Origin: Oscillospiraceae bacterium
Lineage (GTDB): Bacteria; Bacillota; Clostridia; UBA1381
Length of the DNA stretch: 62,646 bases
Direction of reading: 5' to 3'
Assembly: GCA_022509005.1 (NCBI GenBank)
Contig: JAFLUC010000003.1
Location: 1-62,646, forward strand
Part shown: positions 10,688-20,719 of the stretch, piece by piece
Layout of the letters: each line of letters opens with the position of its first letter
How positions within the stretch are numbered: the first letter of the stretch is position 1
Position numbers and translations under genes: made by a program
Notes under the pieces: model-generated
Database searches by the model: none
What the model was told of the DNA's origin: nothing
Seen by the model: only the letters and a program-made list of their open reading frames with translations

Positions 10688-12100
10688 TTATACAATAATT
10701 CTTTTTTTCAGCCATTTTTCTCTGAATAATCTTATCAAAAACAATATACCTCTTACGCAAAGCTCGCCGCACATCGCAATCCAGACGCCATGCAGTCCAA
10801 AGTACGGAACGAGCAGAATTGACGCGCTTATACGAACTCCCCACATACTGATCAGATTGAGAATACTAGGTACAAACGTATCGCCCGCTCCTCTGAGCGC
10901 GCCGGCGCATACAATTGATGCCGCATATAATGGTTCCGCAAAAACCTCAATACGAAGAACCTGTACGCCGAGGACTCTCACTTCCGGAGATGGCGTAAGA
11001 ATGGAAAATATAACAGGCGCAGCAAAAAACATTATCACTGCTGTGCAGGACATCATAATTACTCCAAGCAAAACCGCTGTTCGCGCAAATCGCCTTGCAA
11101 GATCATTCCTCTTTGCGCCGATACTCTGCCCGACCAGTGTTGTAGAGGCAGAGCCAATTCCGTAACCGGGCATATAACAAAAGCTCTCCGCAGTTACAGC
11201 CAGCGTATTAGCGGCAACCGACACAGTTCCAAGCGGCGCAATAATAAGTGTTGCCGCAACGTATGCGCCGCACATTACTGTATGCTCAAGTCCTGCCGGA
11301 AGCGCGATTTTTGCTGCTGTTTTCATACAATGTTTTTGTATTTTCCATTTACCGCCTGACCTCAGGGATAACTTATCTGAGCGTACACATGCCGCATACA
11401 ACATAAGAATAGTTGTGCATATCTCTGCGAGTGCCGTGCCGAGTGCTGCTCCGCTTACACCCATTCCCGCGCCGGGCATAGTAAATGATAATCCGCAGAA
11501 GGAAAGCTCTCTTGACGGGAAAATCAAAAAAGAATTAAATATCACGTCAAGAACGCATAATAAAATATTTAACGCGCTCGGAGTTTTCATATCGCCGCTG
11601 CATTGGAGCATGCTTCCGGTAAGCTGACGAAGCTGTGTTGCTGGCAAAGCACAGGCATAAATCAGAAAATAACGTGATGCGCTGCTCTGTATTTCAGGAT
11701 TGCCGCCAAGCCATACCGGCAGTTTACCGCTTATCGAAATAGCGATAGAAGAAATTATCACTCCAAAAATCAGCGCGATAATAATCGACTGTCTGAATAC
11801 ATTCCGGGCTTCATCCCTGCGATTTGCGCCAATGAGCTGTGCTACCTGAACAGAAAAACCTGTTGCTGCCGATATGCATAAGCCGCCGATAAGCCATGTT
11901 GTTGTGCTGACAAGCCCGATTGAGGCTGACGCTTCCGCGCCAAGACTGCCTACCATAGCCGTGTCTATGTACTGCATGGCAATAGATGTTATCTGCGCCA
12001 TAATAGCAGGTATGCTAAGACGCAAAACAATCCTGATCATATCAGAAAATGACATATTGCCTCTGCCGTCAAGCTGTAAAATATTCGTATTGCTGTTCAC
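10688..12100 (-). CDS. MATE family efflux transporter
   Basis: This 470-aa integral membrane protein has about twelve hydrophobic segments and the two-fold pseudo-repeat of the MATE family. The N-terminal motif runs from PAIMAQ to IDTAMVGSLG, with the matching second-half segment PGYGIGSASTTLVGQ. Such proteins export cationic drugs or metabolites by Na+ or H+ antiport. The substrate is not predictable. The start is GTG at 12100, 8 bases after GAGAGGG; an alternative ATG 15 codons downstream (MSFSDM) lacks a good ribosome-binding site. It is transcribed alone from a promoter at 12131-12159 and diverges from the nucleotidase gene. Confidence 0.9.
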   Translation of the reverse strand: MNSNTNILQLDGRGNMSFSDMIRIVLRLSIPAIMAQITSIAMQYIDTAMVGSLGAEASASIGLVSTTTWLIGGLCISAATGFSVQVAQLIGANRRDEARNVFRQSIIIALIFGVIISSIAISISGKLPVWLGGNPEIQSSASRYFLIYACALPATQLRQLTGSMLQCSGDMKTPSALNILLCVLDVIFNSFLIFPSRELSFCGLSFTMPGAGMGVSGAALGTALAEICTTILMLYAACVRSDKLSLRSGGKWKIQKHCMKTAAKIALPAGLEHTVMCGAYVAATLIIAPLGTVSVAANTLAVTAESFCYMPGYGIGSASTTLVGQSIGAKRNDLARRFARTAVLLGVIMMSCTAVIMFFAAPVIFSILTPSPEVRVLGVQVLRIEVFAEPLYAASIVCAGALRGAGDTFVPSILNLISMWGVRISASILLVPYFGLHGVWIAMCGELCVRGILFLIRLFREKWLKKRIIV

Positions 12101-12130
12101 CTTGATATCCCTCTCAAATGTATTATCATA

Positions 12131-12159
12131 ATAATATCATAAATAATTATAAAATGCAA
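12131..12159 (-). promoter_or_regulatory. Sigma-A-type promoter of the MATE gene
   Basis: On the minus strand, -35 TTGCAT (12154-12159) and -10 TATTAT (12131-12136) are separated by 17 bases. Confidence 0.6.
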
Positions 12160-12186
12160 GATACACAGAGGAAACTGCGAAATATA

Positions 12187-12215
12187 TTGATTTTGCCGCG
12201 TAGTTGTGATAAAAT
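12187..12215 (+). promoter_or_regulatory. Sigma-A-type promoter of the 5'-nucleotidase gene
   Basis: -35 TTGATT (12187-12192) and -10 TAAAAT (12210-12215) are spaced by 17 bases, about 30 bases ahead of the ribosome-binding site. Confidence 0.6.
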
Positions 12216-12248
12216 AAAAATAATAATTTTCTGTTGGAGGATAATCCT

Positions 12249-14351
12249 ATGAATAAGATATTTAAAAGAGTAATGTTTTTTACAGCTGCGGCAACAATTT
12301 CGCTTACAGTATCAGCAATGGCGGCGGATGAAGCCGCGAATATACATCTTGCAGCATTTTATGATGATAACGGTGTTCTCGTGGGAGTAAAGTCTATAAA
12401 CGGTGAATTGAGCGACAAAGAAGTGGATGTGCTTGCTGACGCATGTGCTTCCGAAAATGTTGAAATGGCAAAGGTGTTTTCGTGGACTGAGGAGCTTAAA
12501 CCTATAGGTGACAGCGGAAGAATAATTAACCTTTCAGAAGATGAAAATACCGTAGTAATTCTTCATACAAACGATATGCACGGCAGTCTTGTAGGTTCAA
12601 GCTCAGTTATAGGATCAGACAGAGTAGCAACGCTTAAAATAATGGAAGACGCAATTCTTGCTGATGGCGGAGACGCAACACAGGGCGTCGCGCTCGCATC
12701 TCTTTCGCAGGGAGCGGATGTGATTGATATTATGAGCGCGGCAGGCTATGACGTTATGGCGGCGGGAAATCATGAGTTTGACTACGGATTTGATATACTT
12801 GCGAAAAACCGGCAGCTTGCCGCATTCCCGATAATTTCAGCAAACACATATTATGAGGGCGCGCCACTCTTTGCCGGCAGCTATAACGGTGGTGAGACGA
12901 ATGGTGAAAATATAATAATAGAAAAGAACGGTATAAAAATAGGCATATTTGCTCTCACCACAGTGAATACGGCAACGTCAACAAAGCCTGACGGAATAGT
13001 AGGTGTGGAGTTCAAAGATGAGGTTGAGACTGCCAAAGAGCAGGTGAAGAAGCTTGATGAGCAGGGCGCAGACGTCATAATCGCTCTCACGCATATGGGA
13101 GTGAATCCGGATGCGGCAAAATGCACGAGCCGTCAGCTTGCCGAGGCAATGGCGGATACGAAGCTCAATGCTATTATAGACGGTCATAGTCACACAGTTG
13201 TAGGCGAGGTCGACAGCGGAATCGTGATAGGTCAAACCGGTACGGCGGGTGCAAATGTCGGAAGAATGGAAATTACGGTTGATGCGGACGGAAATGTTTC
13301 AGTGGATGAGGTGATGCTCACGCGCGCGTTTTTTGACAATATTGAGCCGGACGCGGCAACAGCGTCAAAAATAGATAATATTAATTCTAAGCAGAGCGAA
13401 ACGCTTAAAACGGTAATCGGGGAGACGAAAAATACGCTCTGGGGCGGATCAATCAATCAGATTTCCGAGGCACGAGTCGGAGAAACAAATCTCGGTGATA
13501 TTATTTGCGATAGCATGATTTACAGTGTTAAGCAGCTTGTCGGCAAAGAATACCAAGATATTCCGATTATCGCAGTTGAAAACGGCGGCGGTTTCCGTAC
13601 GGCTATTCCAAACGGAAATATTACAATGGGGAGTGCTGTAAATACTCTACCATTTGCGAATACAGTGATGTATAAAGCAATAACGCCATCTGTGCTTTAT
13701 ACGTATCTGGAGGATTCAGTTTCTTCAGTAACGGCTCAGGACACAGAAACCGGTTTTCTGATAGCTGGATATTCAGGCAGCTTTCCACAGATAGGCGGGT
13801 TCTGTTTTGAGTATGATCCGAATGCGGCGACAGGAGAGAAAGTAAAGCGCATAATATTAGGAGATACGGAGCTTGAACGCAATGATACGGAAACAAAACT
13901 TATTATTGCTTCGAATGATTATGTCATAGGACAAGACGCTTTTAAAGATATTCCGACACTCGGAGAAGGAAGCGGACTTACTCAGGCGGTTGTAGATTAT
14001 ATAAGCTATATAACTGGAAATGGAACAAAGCCGATTTCGATTGCAACAGCAGAGGGCAGAATAAAGACTGTCGGAGAGTATACTCCGAAAGACTATACCG
14101 CTCATGTCCGGCTTAACGGGAATGTTCCGGCAGAGGGATCAGAGCTTAAGGCTTATGTTGACGGTACGGCGGAAGCAACGGGAACCGTAGCAGCCGGTGG
14201 AGTTCTGGATATTACTGTGTCTGACGGACCTCACGCGATAAAACTATATGATGATCAGAATGAGGTTTACGTTAATAACTACAGCGGCAATGGCGTAATT
14301 GAAAAATACGGAGATTTGTATCTGGGATATCCTGCGCTTGAAGTTAAATAA
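12249..14351 (+). CDS. Secreted 5'-nucleotidase / 2',3'-cyclic phosphodiesterase (UshA-like)
   Basis: This 700-aa protein starts at ATG 12249, preceded by GGAGG at 12236-12240. A TTG five codons upstream overlaps that site and is rejected. A signal peptide (MNKIFKRVMFF...SAMA) predicts export. The calcineurin-like metallophosphatase domain shows its metal-ligand blocks in order: LHTNDMHG, GGDATQG, AAGNHEFDYG, ITHMG-like ALTHMG and DGHSH. The 5'-nucleotidase C-terminal substrate domain follows (LGDII...ENGGGFRT...LPFANTV). About 85 extra C-terminal residues look like a small beta-sandwich. No wall anchor is visible, so the protein may be released. It probably salvages nucleotides outside the cell. 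Confidence 0.9.
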   Translation: MNKIFKRVMFFTAAATISLTVSAMAADEAANIHLAAFYDDNGVLVGVKSINGELSDKEVDVLADACASENVEMAKVFSWTEELKPIGDSGRIINLSEDENTVVILHTNDMHGSLVGSSSVIGSDRVATLKIMEDAILADGGDATQGVALASLSQGADVIDIMSAAGYDVMAAGNHEFDYGFDILAKNRQLAAFPIISANTYYEGAPLFAGSYNGGETNGENIIIEKNGIKIGIFALTTVNTATSTKPDGIVGVEFKDEVETAKEQVKKLDEQGADVIIALTHMGVNPDAAKCTSRQLAEAMADTKLNAIIDGHSHTVVGEVDSGIVIGQTGTAGANVGRMEITVDADGNVSVDEVMLTRAFFDNIEPDAATASKIDNINSKQSETLKTVIGETKNTLWGGSINQISEARVGETNLGDIICDSMIYSVKQLVGKEYQDIPIIAVENGGGFRTAIPNGNITMGSAVNTLPFANTVMYKAITPSVLYTYLEDSVSSVTAQDTETGFLIAGYSGSFPQIGGFCFEYDPNAATGEKVKRIILGDTELERNDTETKLIIASNDYVIGQDAFKDIPTLGEGSGLTQAVVDYISYITGNGTKPISIATAEGRIKTVGEYTPKDYTAHVRLNGNVPAEGSELKAYVDGTAEATGTVAAGGVLDITVSDGPHAIKLYDDQNEVYVNNYSGNGVIEKYGDLYLGYPALEVK

Positions 14352-14389
14352 TTTTATTTAGGGATTATTTAGGGATTTCAAAAACGTAA

Positions 14390-14426
14390 AAGGCTGAAAC
14401 CCGCATATTTAAAGGATTTCAGCCTT
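14390..14426 (-). terminator. Terminator of the tRNA-Gly gene
   Basis: A 10-bp stem (AAGGCTGAAA / TTTCAGCCTT) lies just past the 3' end of the minus-strand tRNA. On the minus strand it is followed by TTTTACGTTTTTG. Confidence 0.75.
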
Positions 14427-14429
14427 GTG

Positions 14430-14503
14430 TGGAGCAGATGATGGGAGTCGAACCCACAACCCAAGCTTGGGAAGCTCGTATTTTGCCGCTAAACTACACC
14501 TGC
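14430..14503 (-). tRNA. tRNA-Gly (anticodon CCC)
   Basis: The minus strand folds as a cloverleaf. The acceptor is GCAGGTG/CATCTGC, the D arm is TAGTTTAGCGGC, and the anticodon stem CGAGC/GCTTG encloses the loop TTCCCAA (anticodon CCC). The T arm is GTGGG-TTCGACT-CCCAT, and CCA is encoded. It has its own promoter and terminator and stands alone. CCC reads GGG glycine codons. Confidence 0.93.
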
Positions 14504-14514
14504 GTATTGGTTTC

Positions 14515-14543
14515 ATTATACAACTAATCCGTGGATTTGTCAA
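14515..14543 (-). promoter_or_regulatory. Strong promoter of tRNA-Gly
   Basis: On the minus strand, consensus -35 TTGACA (14538-14543) and consensus -10 TATAAT (14515-14520) are spaced by 17 bases. Confidence 0.8.
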
Positions 14544-14585
14544 GCATTAATTAATAATCATTACAGTAAAGGATAAAGAACAAAT

Positions 14586-15665
14586 ATGAAAATTCAATCT
14601 ACAGGTACACTGACGATTGCTGCTATTGTGCTTACTGCAGTTGCCACAGTCGGATCGTTTACCGCAAAAAAATTGAAGACGCCGGAATCTGCGTCACAGA
14701 TTAATATTACGGAATCTGAAGGGATAACAGAGTCGCCTGTACGCACGCTCACAGTTACTGCCGTTGGCGATTGTACGTTTGCTACCGACGACTATGCCTC
14801 ACGCGATCTTGGATTCGTTTCGTATGCGGAGCGTTATGGCACGGACTATTTTCTTAAAAATGTAAAAGGGATTTTTAGTGAGGACGATCTCACAATTGTC
14901 AATTTTGAAGGAACTCTTTCTGACCGCGGCGAGCGAGAGAATAAGCAGTTTGCGTTCCGCGGAGATCCGTCGTATGTGAATGCGCTCACATCATCGAGTG
15001 TGGAGGCGGCAAATCTTGCGAACAATCACAGCATGGACTACGGTAGCATATCACTTGATGATACGAAAATGTATCTTGATAAGGCTGGGATTCTTCATTG
15101 CCGAGACACTGACGATATCTGCATAACTGAAATAAACGGAATTAAAGTAGGTCTTGTCGGAATAAATTATCTTAACACTGATATGAAAACACGGCTTAAA
15201 ACTGCGATAAAATCTGCAAAGGACAGTGGGGCGGAAATAGTAATACTCTCCATCCACTGGGGAGTAGAAAAAGCTACTGCTCCGGGTGATGAGGAGATAA
15301 AGGCTGCGCATACTGCAATAGACTGCGGTGCGGATCTTGTTATCGGAACACATCCGCATGTGCTTCAGGGATTTGAAAAATACAAAGGCAGATATATATG
15401 CTACAGTCTCGGAAACTTCTGCTTCGGCGGTAATAATGCGCCGTCTGATATGGATACAGCTATATTCCGCCAGACATTTACACTAACCTCCGAAGGACTT
15501 GCTGATGATGACGCGGTAACAATAATACCATGCCGCATATCAGCGTCTGACGGATATAACGATTACTGTCCGACTCCTGCCCAGGGAGATACAAAAACAA
15601 GAATTGAAAACAAAATAACACAGTATACGTCGGCGCTTGGAGATCTTACTCTCAATTTCAGATAA
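14586..15665 (+). CDS. CapA family membrane-anchored metallophosphatase-like protein
   Basis: This 359-aa protein has an N-terminal hydrophobic segment (about residues 7-25) without a clear cleavage site, so it is probably membrane-anchored outside the cell. The remainder matches the PGA_cap/CapA family: VGDC near residue 60, VNFEGTLS, NLANNHSMDYG, SIHWG, GTHPHVLQGFE and YSLGNFCFGG. CapA (PgsA) is part of the poly-gamma-glutamate capsule machinery in bacilli, but most CapA-domain proteins are uncharacterised. No capB or capC is nearby, so a capsule role is not supported. The start ATG is preceded by AAAGGATAAAG. Confidence 0.85.
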   Translation: MKIQSTGTLTIAAIVLTAVATVGSFTAKKLKTPESASQINITESEGITESPVRTLTVTAVGDCTFATDDYASRDLGFVSYAERYGTDYFLKNVKGIFSEDDLTIVNFEGTLSDRGERENKQFAFRGDPSYVNALTSSSVEAANLANNHSMDYGSISLDDTKMYLDKAGILHCRDTDDICITEINGIKVGLVGINYLNTDMKTRLKTAIKSAKDSGAEIVILSIHWGVEKATAPGDEEIKAAHTAIDCGADLVIGTHPHVLQGFEKYKGRYICYSLGNFCFGGNNAPSDMDTAIFRQTFTLTSEGLADDDAVTIIPCRISASDGYNDYCPTPAQGDTKTRIENKITQYTSALGDLTLNFR

Positions 15666-15679
15666 AAAAGGATAGGTAA

Positions 15680-15711
15680 AATAATCGGATTCAGAAACGA
15701 ACCCGATTATT
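15680..15711. terminator. Bidirectional terminator between capA-like and zupT
   Basis: A 9-bp stem (AATAATCGG / CCGATTATT) flanked by A- and T-runs serves both convergent genes. Confidence 0.75.
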
Positions 15712-15720
15712 TTTAATTGT

Positions 15721-16506
15721 TCATATGAATAAGATCAGACTTACTGCCATTACAGCCATACCGGTTATGCAGCCGAGAATCATAGTATTGCCCTTGTCAT
15801 ATTCTCGCGCCATAGGAATAAGCTCCTCAACGGAAACATAGATCATCATGCCGGAAATAGCGGCAAATATTACGCCGTATAAGGTGTCTCCGAGGAAGGG
15901 ACGGAGGATGAGATATCCAACCAGTGCCCCGGCAGGCTCTGTAAGCCCCGATAAAAGTGATATCGCAAATGCTCTGCGCTTGTTGCCTGTGGCAAAATAT
16001 ATCGGTACAGATGTTACTATACCTTCCGGGATATTATGAATTGCAATTGCAATTGCAATTGCTGCGCCTAAGTGTATGTTATCAAGCGTTGATGTGAAGG
16101 TGGCAAGACCTTCCGGAAAGTTATGAACTGCGATTGCGAGAGCCATGAGAATACCCATGCGCTGCAGAACTGCATCATGCTGTCCTGCTTTTGCGGCTGT
16201 CAGATCGCTTTCAGGTGAGGGTATGAGGTTATCGATAAGCATGATAACTATCATACCTCCGAAAAATGCCGCGCTTGACACCCATATTCCGTTTATGTTC
16301 CCGAATGAGTTAACCAGATAATCCTGAGATTTCGGAAGCATTTCTGAAAATGCTATGTATATCATGACGCCTGCCGAAAATCCAAGAGAGGTAGACAGGA
16401 ATTTTTTATTTGTACGTGTAGTAAACAATGATATTATTCCGCCAACGCCTGTGGCAAGACCTGCCAGAAGCGTCAGCAGCATTGCGCTTATTACGTTATT
16501 ATCCAT
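15721..16506 (-). CDS. zupT: ZIP family metal (zinc) transporter
   Basis: This 261-aa protein has eight predicted membrane segments and both ZIP metal-binding motifs, HNFPEG in the fourth helix and HNIPEG in the fifth, with the His-containing loop between helices III and IV reduced. ZupT-type proteins import Zn2+ and other divalent metals. The start ATG is preceded by AAGGAGTGATTTT on the minus strand. No metal-regulator site (Zur, MntR) could be recognised upstream. ZupT rather than another ZIP subgroup is inferred from length and motif spacing. Confidence 0.88.
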   Translation of the reverse strand: MDNNVISAMLLTLLAGLATGVGGIISLFTTRTNKKFLSTSLGFSAGVMIYIAFSEMLPKSQDYLVNSFGNINGIWVSSAAFFGGMIVIMLIDNLIPSPESDLTAAKAGQHDAVLQRMGILMALAIAVHNFPEGLATFTSTLDNIHLGAAIAIAIAIHNIPEGIVTSVPIYFATGNKRRAFAISLLSGLTEPAGALVGYLILRPFLGDTLYGVIFAAISGMMIYVSVEELIPMAREYDKGNTMILGCITGMAVMAVSLILFI

Positions 16507-16619
16507 AAAATCACTCCTTATATTCTTTCATTAATGTTATAATACGGGTTTTATGTTAATCAGGTGAATGGTTTTAGGTCAATTTTTTTAAAATTTTTTT
16601 GTTTTTTTGAATTTTGTAC

Positions 16620-16648
16620 TTGAAAAATATGAGCGTATGGTATATAGT
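16620..16648 (+). promoter_or_regulatory. Promoter of the trmH-dprA-topA-trmFO operon
   Basis: -35 TTGAAA (16620-16625) and -10 TATAGT (16643-16648) are spaced by 17 bases, following a run of T-rich DNA. An overlapping TATAAT is at 16648-16653. Confidence 0.55.
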
Positions 16649-16705
16649 ATAATATTGTAGTTTACTATAGTGTTTAAATGGTATGTGTATATAAAAGGAA
16701 GAAAC

Positions 16706-17485
16706 ATGGCAGAAACAATCGGAACGACAAGCAATAAGACCTACAAATATATAAAGTCATTGCAGCAGAAAAAAAAGCGCATTGCTGAAAATTCTTTTAC
16801 AGTTGAAGGAATCAAGTCTGTTTCCGATGCTATAAAGTCGGATATGATATTACAGCTCATTGCTGTTTCAGAGGATTTTTATAATAATGAAGCTTTTATT
16901 TATCCGCCGGATGTAAAAACGGTTATAATAAAATCAGAGCTGTTTTGCGGCTTGTGTGATACAAAGTCGCCACAGGGGATAATTGCTGTTATAAAAATGA
17001 AAGAAAATACACATTATACCTGTGAGCTTTCTGAGCTGTATATATATTGTGATAATATTTCCGATCCGGGAAACCTTGGAACTATTATAAGAACAGCAGA
17101 CGCGGCAGGATTCAAAGGAGTTCTTCTCTCGCCGGGATGCGTGGATTTATACAGCCCTAAAACTGTCAGGTCAAGCATGGGTTCATTTTTTAATATTGAT
17201 ACGGTGCAGGATTTTGATATATCAATGCTGCTTGCAGAAAAGGAAAAAGGGTTTTCGCTATGCTGCGGAGCTCTGTGCAGTGACAGTATTGTTTATACAG
17301 AAAAAGATTTCACAAAGCCTGTCATATTAATAGTAGGAAATGAGGCGAATGGCGTTTCGGAGGTAATATTGGACAACTGCGAACATATAATTATACCGAT
17401 ACACGGCAATGCTGAGTCACTTAACGCGGCTGTGGCAGCTTCGGTAATGATGTACGAGGCTGTAAGACAGAGAGGGGGCAGATGA
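16706..17485 (+). CDS. TrmH/SpoU family RNA 2'-O-methyltransferase
   Basis: This 259-aa protein starts at ATG 16706 after AAGGAAG. An upstream in-frame GTG at 16670 lacks a ribosome-binding site and lies at the expected transcription start. An N-terminal substrate-binding domain (FTVEGIKSV) is followed by the SPOUT knot with its three motifs: DNISDPGNLGTIIRTADAAG, ILIVGNEANGVS and IPIHGNAESLNAAVAASVMMYE. The family methylates 2'-hydroxyls of rRNA or tRNA using S-adenosylmethionine. The exact target is not predictable. It is the first gene of an operon with dprA one base downstream. Confidence 0.9.
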   Translation: MAETIGTTSNKTYKYIKSLQQKKKRIAENSFTVEGIKSVSDAIKSDMILQLIAVSEDFYNNEAFIYPPDVKTVIIKSELFCGLCDTKSPQGIIAVIKMKENTHYTCELSELYIYCDNISDPGNLGTIIRTADAAGFKGVLLSPGCVDLYSPKTVRSSMGSFFNIDTVQDFDISMLLAEKEKGFSLCCGALCSDSIVYTEKDFTKPVILIVGNEANGVSEVILDNCEHIIIPIHGNAESLNAAVAASVMMYEAVRQRGGR

Positions 17486-17486
17486 G

Positions 17487-18593
17487 TTGGAGGATAAGCT
17501 GTATTGGTTATGGTTCACTCTCAAAAATATAACCCCTAAAAGACAGATTGATATTTACAGAATATTTGGATCGGTTAAAGCGATATATGATACGGATGAT
17601 TATGACAGCGTTCTGAATCTTCCTGAGCCTATTAAAAAAGAGCTTGAGGATAAATCTCTTGACAGAGCTGAACAGGTAATAAAAAGGATAGAAGAGCTTG
17701 ACGGGTATATAATGACAATTGAGGATAATGATTATCCTGATACACTCAGTGAAATACCTGTTCCACCTCTTGTTTTGTACTGCAGGGGACAGCGTATAAA
17801 TTGGCAAGAGGCATTCAGAATAACAGTTGTGGGAACAAGAAGCTATTCATCATACGGGAGAAGGGCTACTGAGAAAATAGTTCGCGAGCTCACGGATTAT
17901 AATACTATTATAGTAACAGGGATGGCGCGTGGTATCGACGCTATCGCAAACTGCGCCGCGCTCCATGAGGGCTGCCCGACTGCTGCTGTTTTAGGCTGCG
18001 GCGTTGATGTTATATATCCGCCGGAATATAAAAGTCTTTATAATGCAATTATAAAGAATGGAGTAGTTATTTCGGAATTTCCGCCGGGAACAAAACCGCT
18101 CGGGAAAAATTTCCCGAGGAGGAACCGTATTCTCGCAGCAATGGGAAACGGTGTACTCGTGGGTCAGGCACCAATGAGAAGCGGAGCTCTTATAACTGCC
18201 GCATACGCGATAGATAACGGAGAGCCGACATATGTGATTCCGGCTGATATTTTTGATAAAAATTTTGCAGGCTCAAACGCTCTTATAACTCAGGGCGCAA
18301 AGCTTGTGACATGCGCGGAGGATATTACAGAGGACTTCGCTTATATCGCTGTGAAGACAAAACCTGAGAAAAAGCGAGAGAAAAGAAAAGAAGAGAAAAA
18401 GGAAGTTAGTCTTGAAGGCTTAAGTGAGACTGAAATAAAGCTTGTAAGCTTGTTAAGCAAAAAGAATTCACATATTGACGAGCTTATAAGAGAAACAGGA
18501 CTGGCAAGCGCTGAGGTTAACGCCACGCTTGTAATGCTTGAAATAAGCGGTACTGTTAAAAAGCTCAGCGGCAATATATATTGTATTGCGTGA
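17487..18593 (+). CDS. dprA: DNA-processing protein DprA
   Basis: This 368-aa protein starts at TTG 17487, 8 bases after AGAGGGGG and 1 base after the upstream stop. The Rossmann-like DprA/Smf core includes VVGTRSYSSYGRRA, TGMARGIDA, AVLGCGVDVIYPPE, SEFPPG and FPRRNRILAAM. It ends in a winged-helix (DML1-like) domain after a charged EKKREKRKEEKK linker near residues 295-310. DprA loads RecA on incoming single-stranded DNA during transformation. Because other competence genes are not in the window, competence itself is unproven. The 3' end overlaps no ORF; topA starts 17 bases later. Confidence 0.95.
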   Translation: MEDKLYWLWFTLKNITPKRQIDIYRIFGSVKAIYDTDDYDSVLNLPEPIKKELEDKSLDRAEQVIKRIEELDGYIMTIEDNDYPDTLSEIPVPPLVLYCRGQRINWQEAFRITVVGTRSYSSYGRRATEKIVRELTDYNTIIVTGMARGIDAIANCAALHEGCPTAAVLGCGVDVIYPPEYKSLYNAIIKNGVVISEFPPGTKPLGKNFPRRNRILAAMGNGVLVGQAPMRSGALITAAYAIDNGEPTYVIPADIFDKNFAGSNALITQGAKLVTCAEDITEDFAYIAVKTKPEKKREKRKEEKKEVSLEGLSETEIKLVSLLSKKNSHIDELIRETGLASAEVNATLVMLEISGTVKKLSGNIYCIA

Positions 18594-18610
18594 GGGAATG
18601 GGGAAAAGAA

Positions 18611-20719
18611 ATGGCAAAGAATAAATTACTTATTGTTGAGTCGCCTGCAAAGGCGGGAACAATACAAAAATATCTAGGTAAGAATTATAAGGTGGTTGCG
18701 TCTATGGGACACGTTATAGATCTGCCAAAGAGCAGCTTAGGCGTAGACGTCGATAATAATTTTGAACCGAAATATATTACGATCCGAGGCAAGGGCGATC
18801 TTCTTACATCGCTAAAAAAAGAAGCTAAGAAGGCGGACGAGGTCCTTCTTGCTACCGACCCGGATCGTGAGGGTGAGGCGATAAGCTGGCATCTTGCCCA
18901 TGCGCTTAAAATAGATCCGGCTTCAAACTGCCGCGTAACATTTAATGAAATTACGAAAACAGCGGTAAAGGATGCAATCAAGCAGCCGAGACCGATAGAT
19001 ATGAAGCTTGTAGACGCGCAGCAGGCACGACGCGTGCTCGATCGTATAGTGGGCTACAAAATAAGCCCTATCCTATGGGAAAAAGTAAAGAAAGGACTTA
19101 GCGCCGGAAGAGTTCAGTCAGTTGCTACGCGTCTTATATGCGACCGTGAGGAGGAAATCCTGAACTTTGTTCCTGAGGAGTTCCACACAATAGATGTTAA
19201 GCTGCACGAAAAACATTCAAAAAAGCAGATCAACGCTAGATATTTCGGTGAGAACGGTAAGGAGCGCAGACTTGGCTCATTAGACGAGGCCAACAAGGTT
19301 GTGCAGGATATCACTGATGCTGAGTTTGTTGTGGAAAGTGTTAAGGAAAATACGATGAAGCGCAAGCCTCAGCCGCCGTTTACAACAAGTACGCTGCAGC
19401 AGGATGCTTCAAGAAAGTTCTCGTACCAGGCAAGCAGAACCATGCAGATTGCCCAGACACTGTATGAGGGTGTTAAGCTTGGCGGAAAGCTGGGAACTAT
19501 CGGTCTTATAACATATATGAGAACCGATTCGTTAAGAATTGCTGATGATGCTTTGCAAGAGGCAGAACTGTTTCTTAAAGCGGAGTATGGGGAAGAATAT
19601 GTAAAGCCGACGCAATATAAATCGAAGAAACGATCGCAGGACGCACACGAGGCGATACGCCCGACATCCATTGCGATAAGACCAATAGATATAAAAGATA
19701 AACTCACCACAGAGCAGTATAAGCTGTATAAGCTTATATGGGAGCGATTTGCTGCTAGTCAGATGGAAAGCGCAATATATCGCATGACAAGTGTTGAAAT
19801 CAGCGCGAACGGTCATAAGTTCAAGGCGAACGGCTCTGAAATAATCTTCAAGGGATATATGAAGGTTTATGTTGAGTCAACAGACGATAAGGAAGAAAAA
19901 ACAAAGGCATTGCCGTCGATGAAAAAGGGTGACGCACTTACAGCTTCGGATATTGAAAGCAAACAGCATTTCACACAGCCGCCTCCGCGTTTTTCGGACG
20001 CATCGCTTATACGCGAGCTTGAGGAAAACGGCATAGGCAGACCGTCAACATATGCGCCTACGATTTCAACAATAGTTTCAAGGGGATATGTTCAGCGCTC
20101 AAAGAAACAGCTTATCCCTACAGCGCTCGGGAACGTGACAACAGATATAATGAAGCAGAACTTTACAAATATAGTCGATGTTGATTTCACTGCGCATATG
20201 GAAGAGGAGCTTGATAACGTCGAGGAGGGAAGTCTTGACTGGATAACAGTTCTAAAAGATTTCTATCCGGAGTTTGCAGATACTCTTGAAAAGGCTCAGA
20301 TCAATATCGAAAAGATAGAGATCAAAGACAGAGTGTCGGATGTAAAGTGTGAAAAATGCGGAAGGCTGATGGTATATAAGCTGAGTCGTTTTGGTGAATT
20401 TCTTGCGTGCCCGGGATATCCCGAATGCCAGAACACGAAAGCAATTCGCGTAGGCACAGGTGTAAAGTGTCCTAAGTGCGAAGGTGAAATTCTTATTAAG
20501 CAGTCGAAGAAGGGAAGAACGTATTTTGGCTGTGAGCATTGGCCTAAATGTGACTTCATGGCATGGGATACTCCTGTGAAGGATGAGTCATGCCCCGAAT
20601 GCGGAAGTCTGCTCATGCGGAAAAACGGCAGAGGCGCAAAGATTTACTGCTATAACGAGGATTGCAGCTATGAAAGAAAGCTTAGCCGCAGCGAGTCGAC
20701 AAAGGATGACAGCGAATGA
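18611..20719 (+). CDS. topA: DNA topoisomerase I
   Basis: This 702-aa type IA topoisomerase relaxes negative supercoils. The true start is ATG 18611 ([23 protein letters not shown]), after GGGGAAAAGAA. An in-frame start ten codons upstream overlaps dprA and is less likely. Features are the Toprim domain ([13 protein letters not shown]), the [19 protein letters not shown] block, and the active-site tyrosine Y302 in ITYMRTDS. Three C-terminal four-cysteine zinc ribbons begin at [16 protein letters not shown] and CPECGSLL. The dprA-topA-trmFO order is the common Firmicutes arrangement. The stop codon overlaps the trmFO start. Confidence 0.97.
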   Translation: MAKNKLLIVESPAKAGTIQKYLGKNYKVVASMGHVIDLPKSSLGVDVDNNFEPKYITIRGKGDLLTSLKKEAKKADEVLLATDPDREGEAISWHLAHALKIDPASNCRVTFNEITKTAVKDAIKQPRPIDMKLVDAQQARRVLDRIVGYKISPILWEKVKKGLSAGRVQSVATRLICDREEEILNFVPEEFHTIDVKLHEKHSKKQINARYFGENGKERRLGSLDEANKVVQDITDAEFVVESVKENTMKRKPQPPFTTSTLQQDASRKFSYQASRTMQIAQTLYEGVKLGGKLGTIGLITYMRTDSLRIADDALQEAELFLKAEYGEEYVKPTQYKSKKRSQDAHEAIRPTSIAIRPIDIKDKLTTEQYKLYKLIWERFAASQMESAIYRMTSVEISANGHKFKANGSEIIFKGYMKVYVESTDDKEEKTKALPSMKKGDALTASDIESKQHFTQPPPRFSDASLIRELEENGIGRPSTYAPTISTIVSRGYVQRSKKQLIPTALGNVTTDIMKQNFTNIVDVDFTAHMEEELDNVEEGSLDWITVLKDFYPEFADTLEKAQINIEKIEIKDRVSDVKCEKCGRLMVYKLSRFGEFLACPGYPECQNTKAIRVGTGVKCPKCEGEILIKQSKKGRTYFGCEHWPKCDFMAWDTPVKDESCPECGSLLMRKNGRGAKIYCYNEDCSYERKLSRSESTKDDSE

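Noticed and set aside
10674..11165. 163-codon + strand ORF over the MATE gene
   Set aside because: It starts in the terminator hairpin and mirrors the transporter codons.
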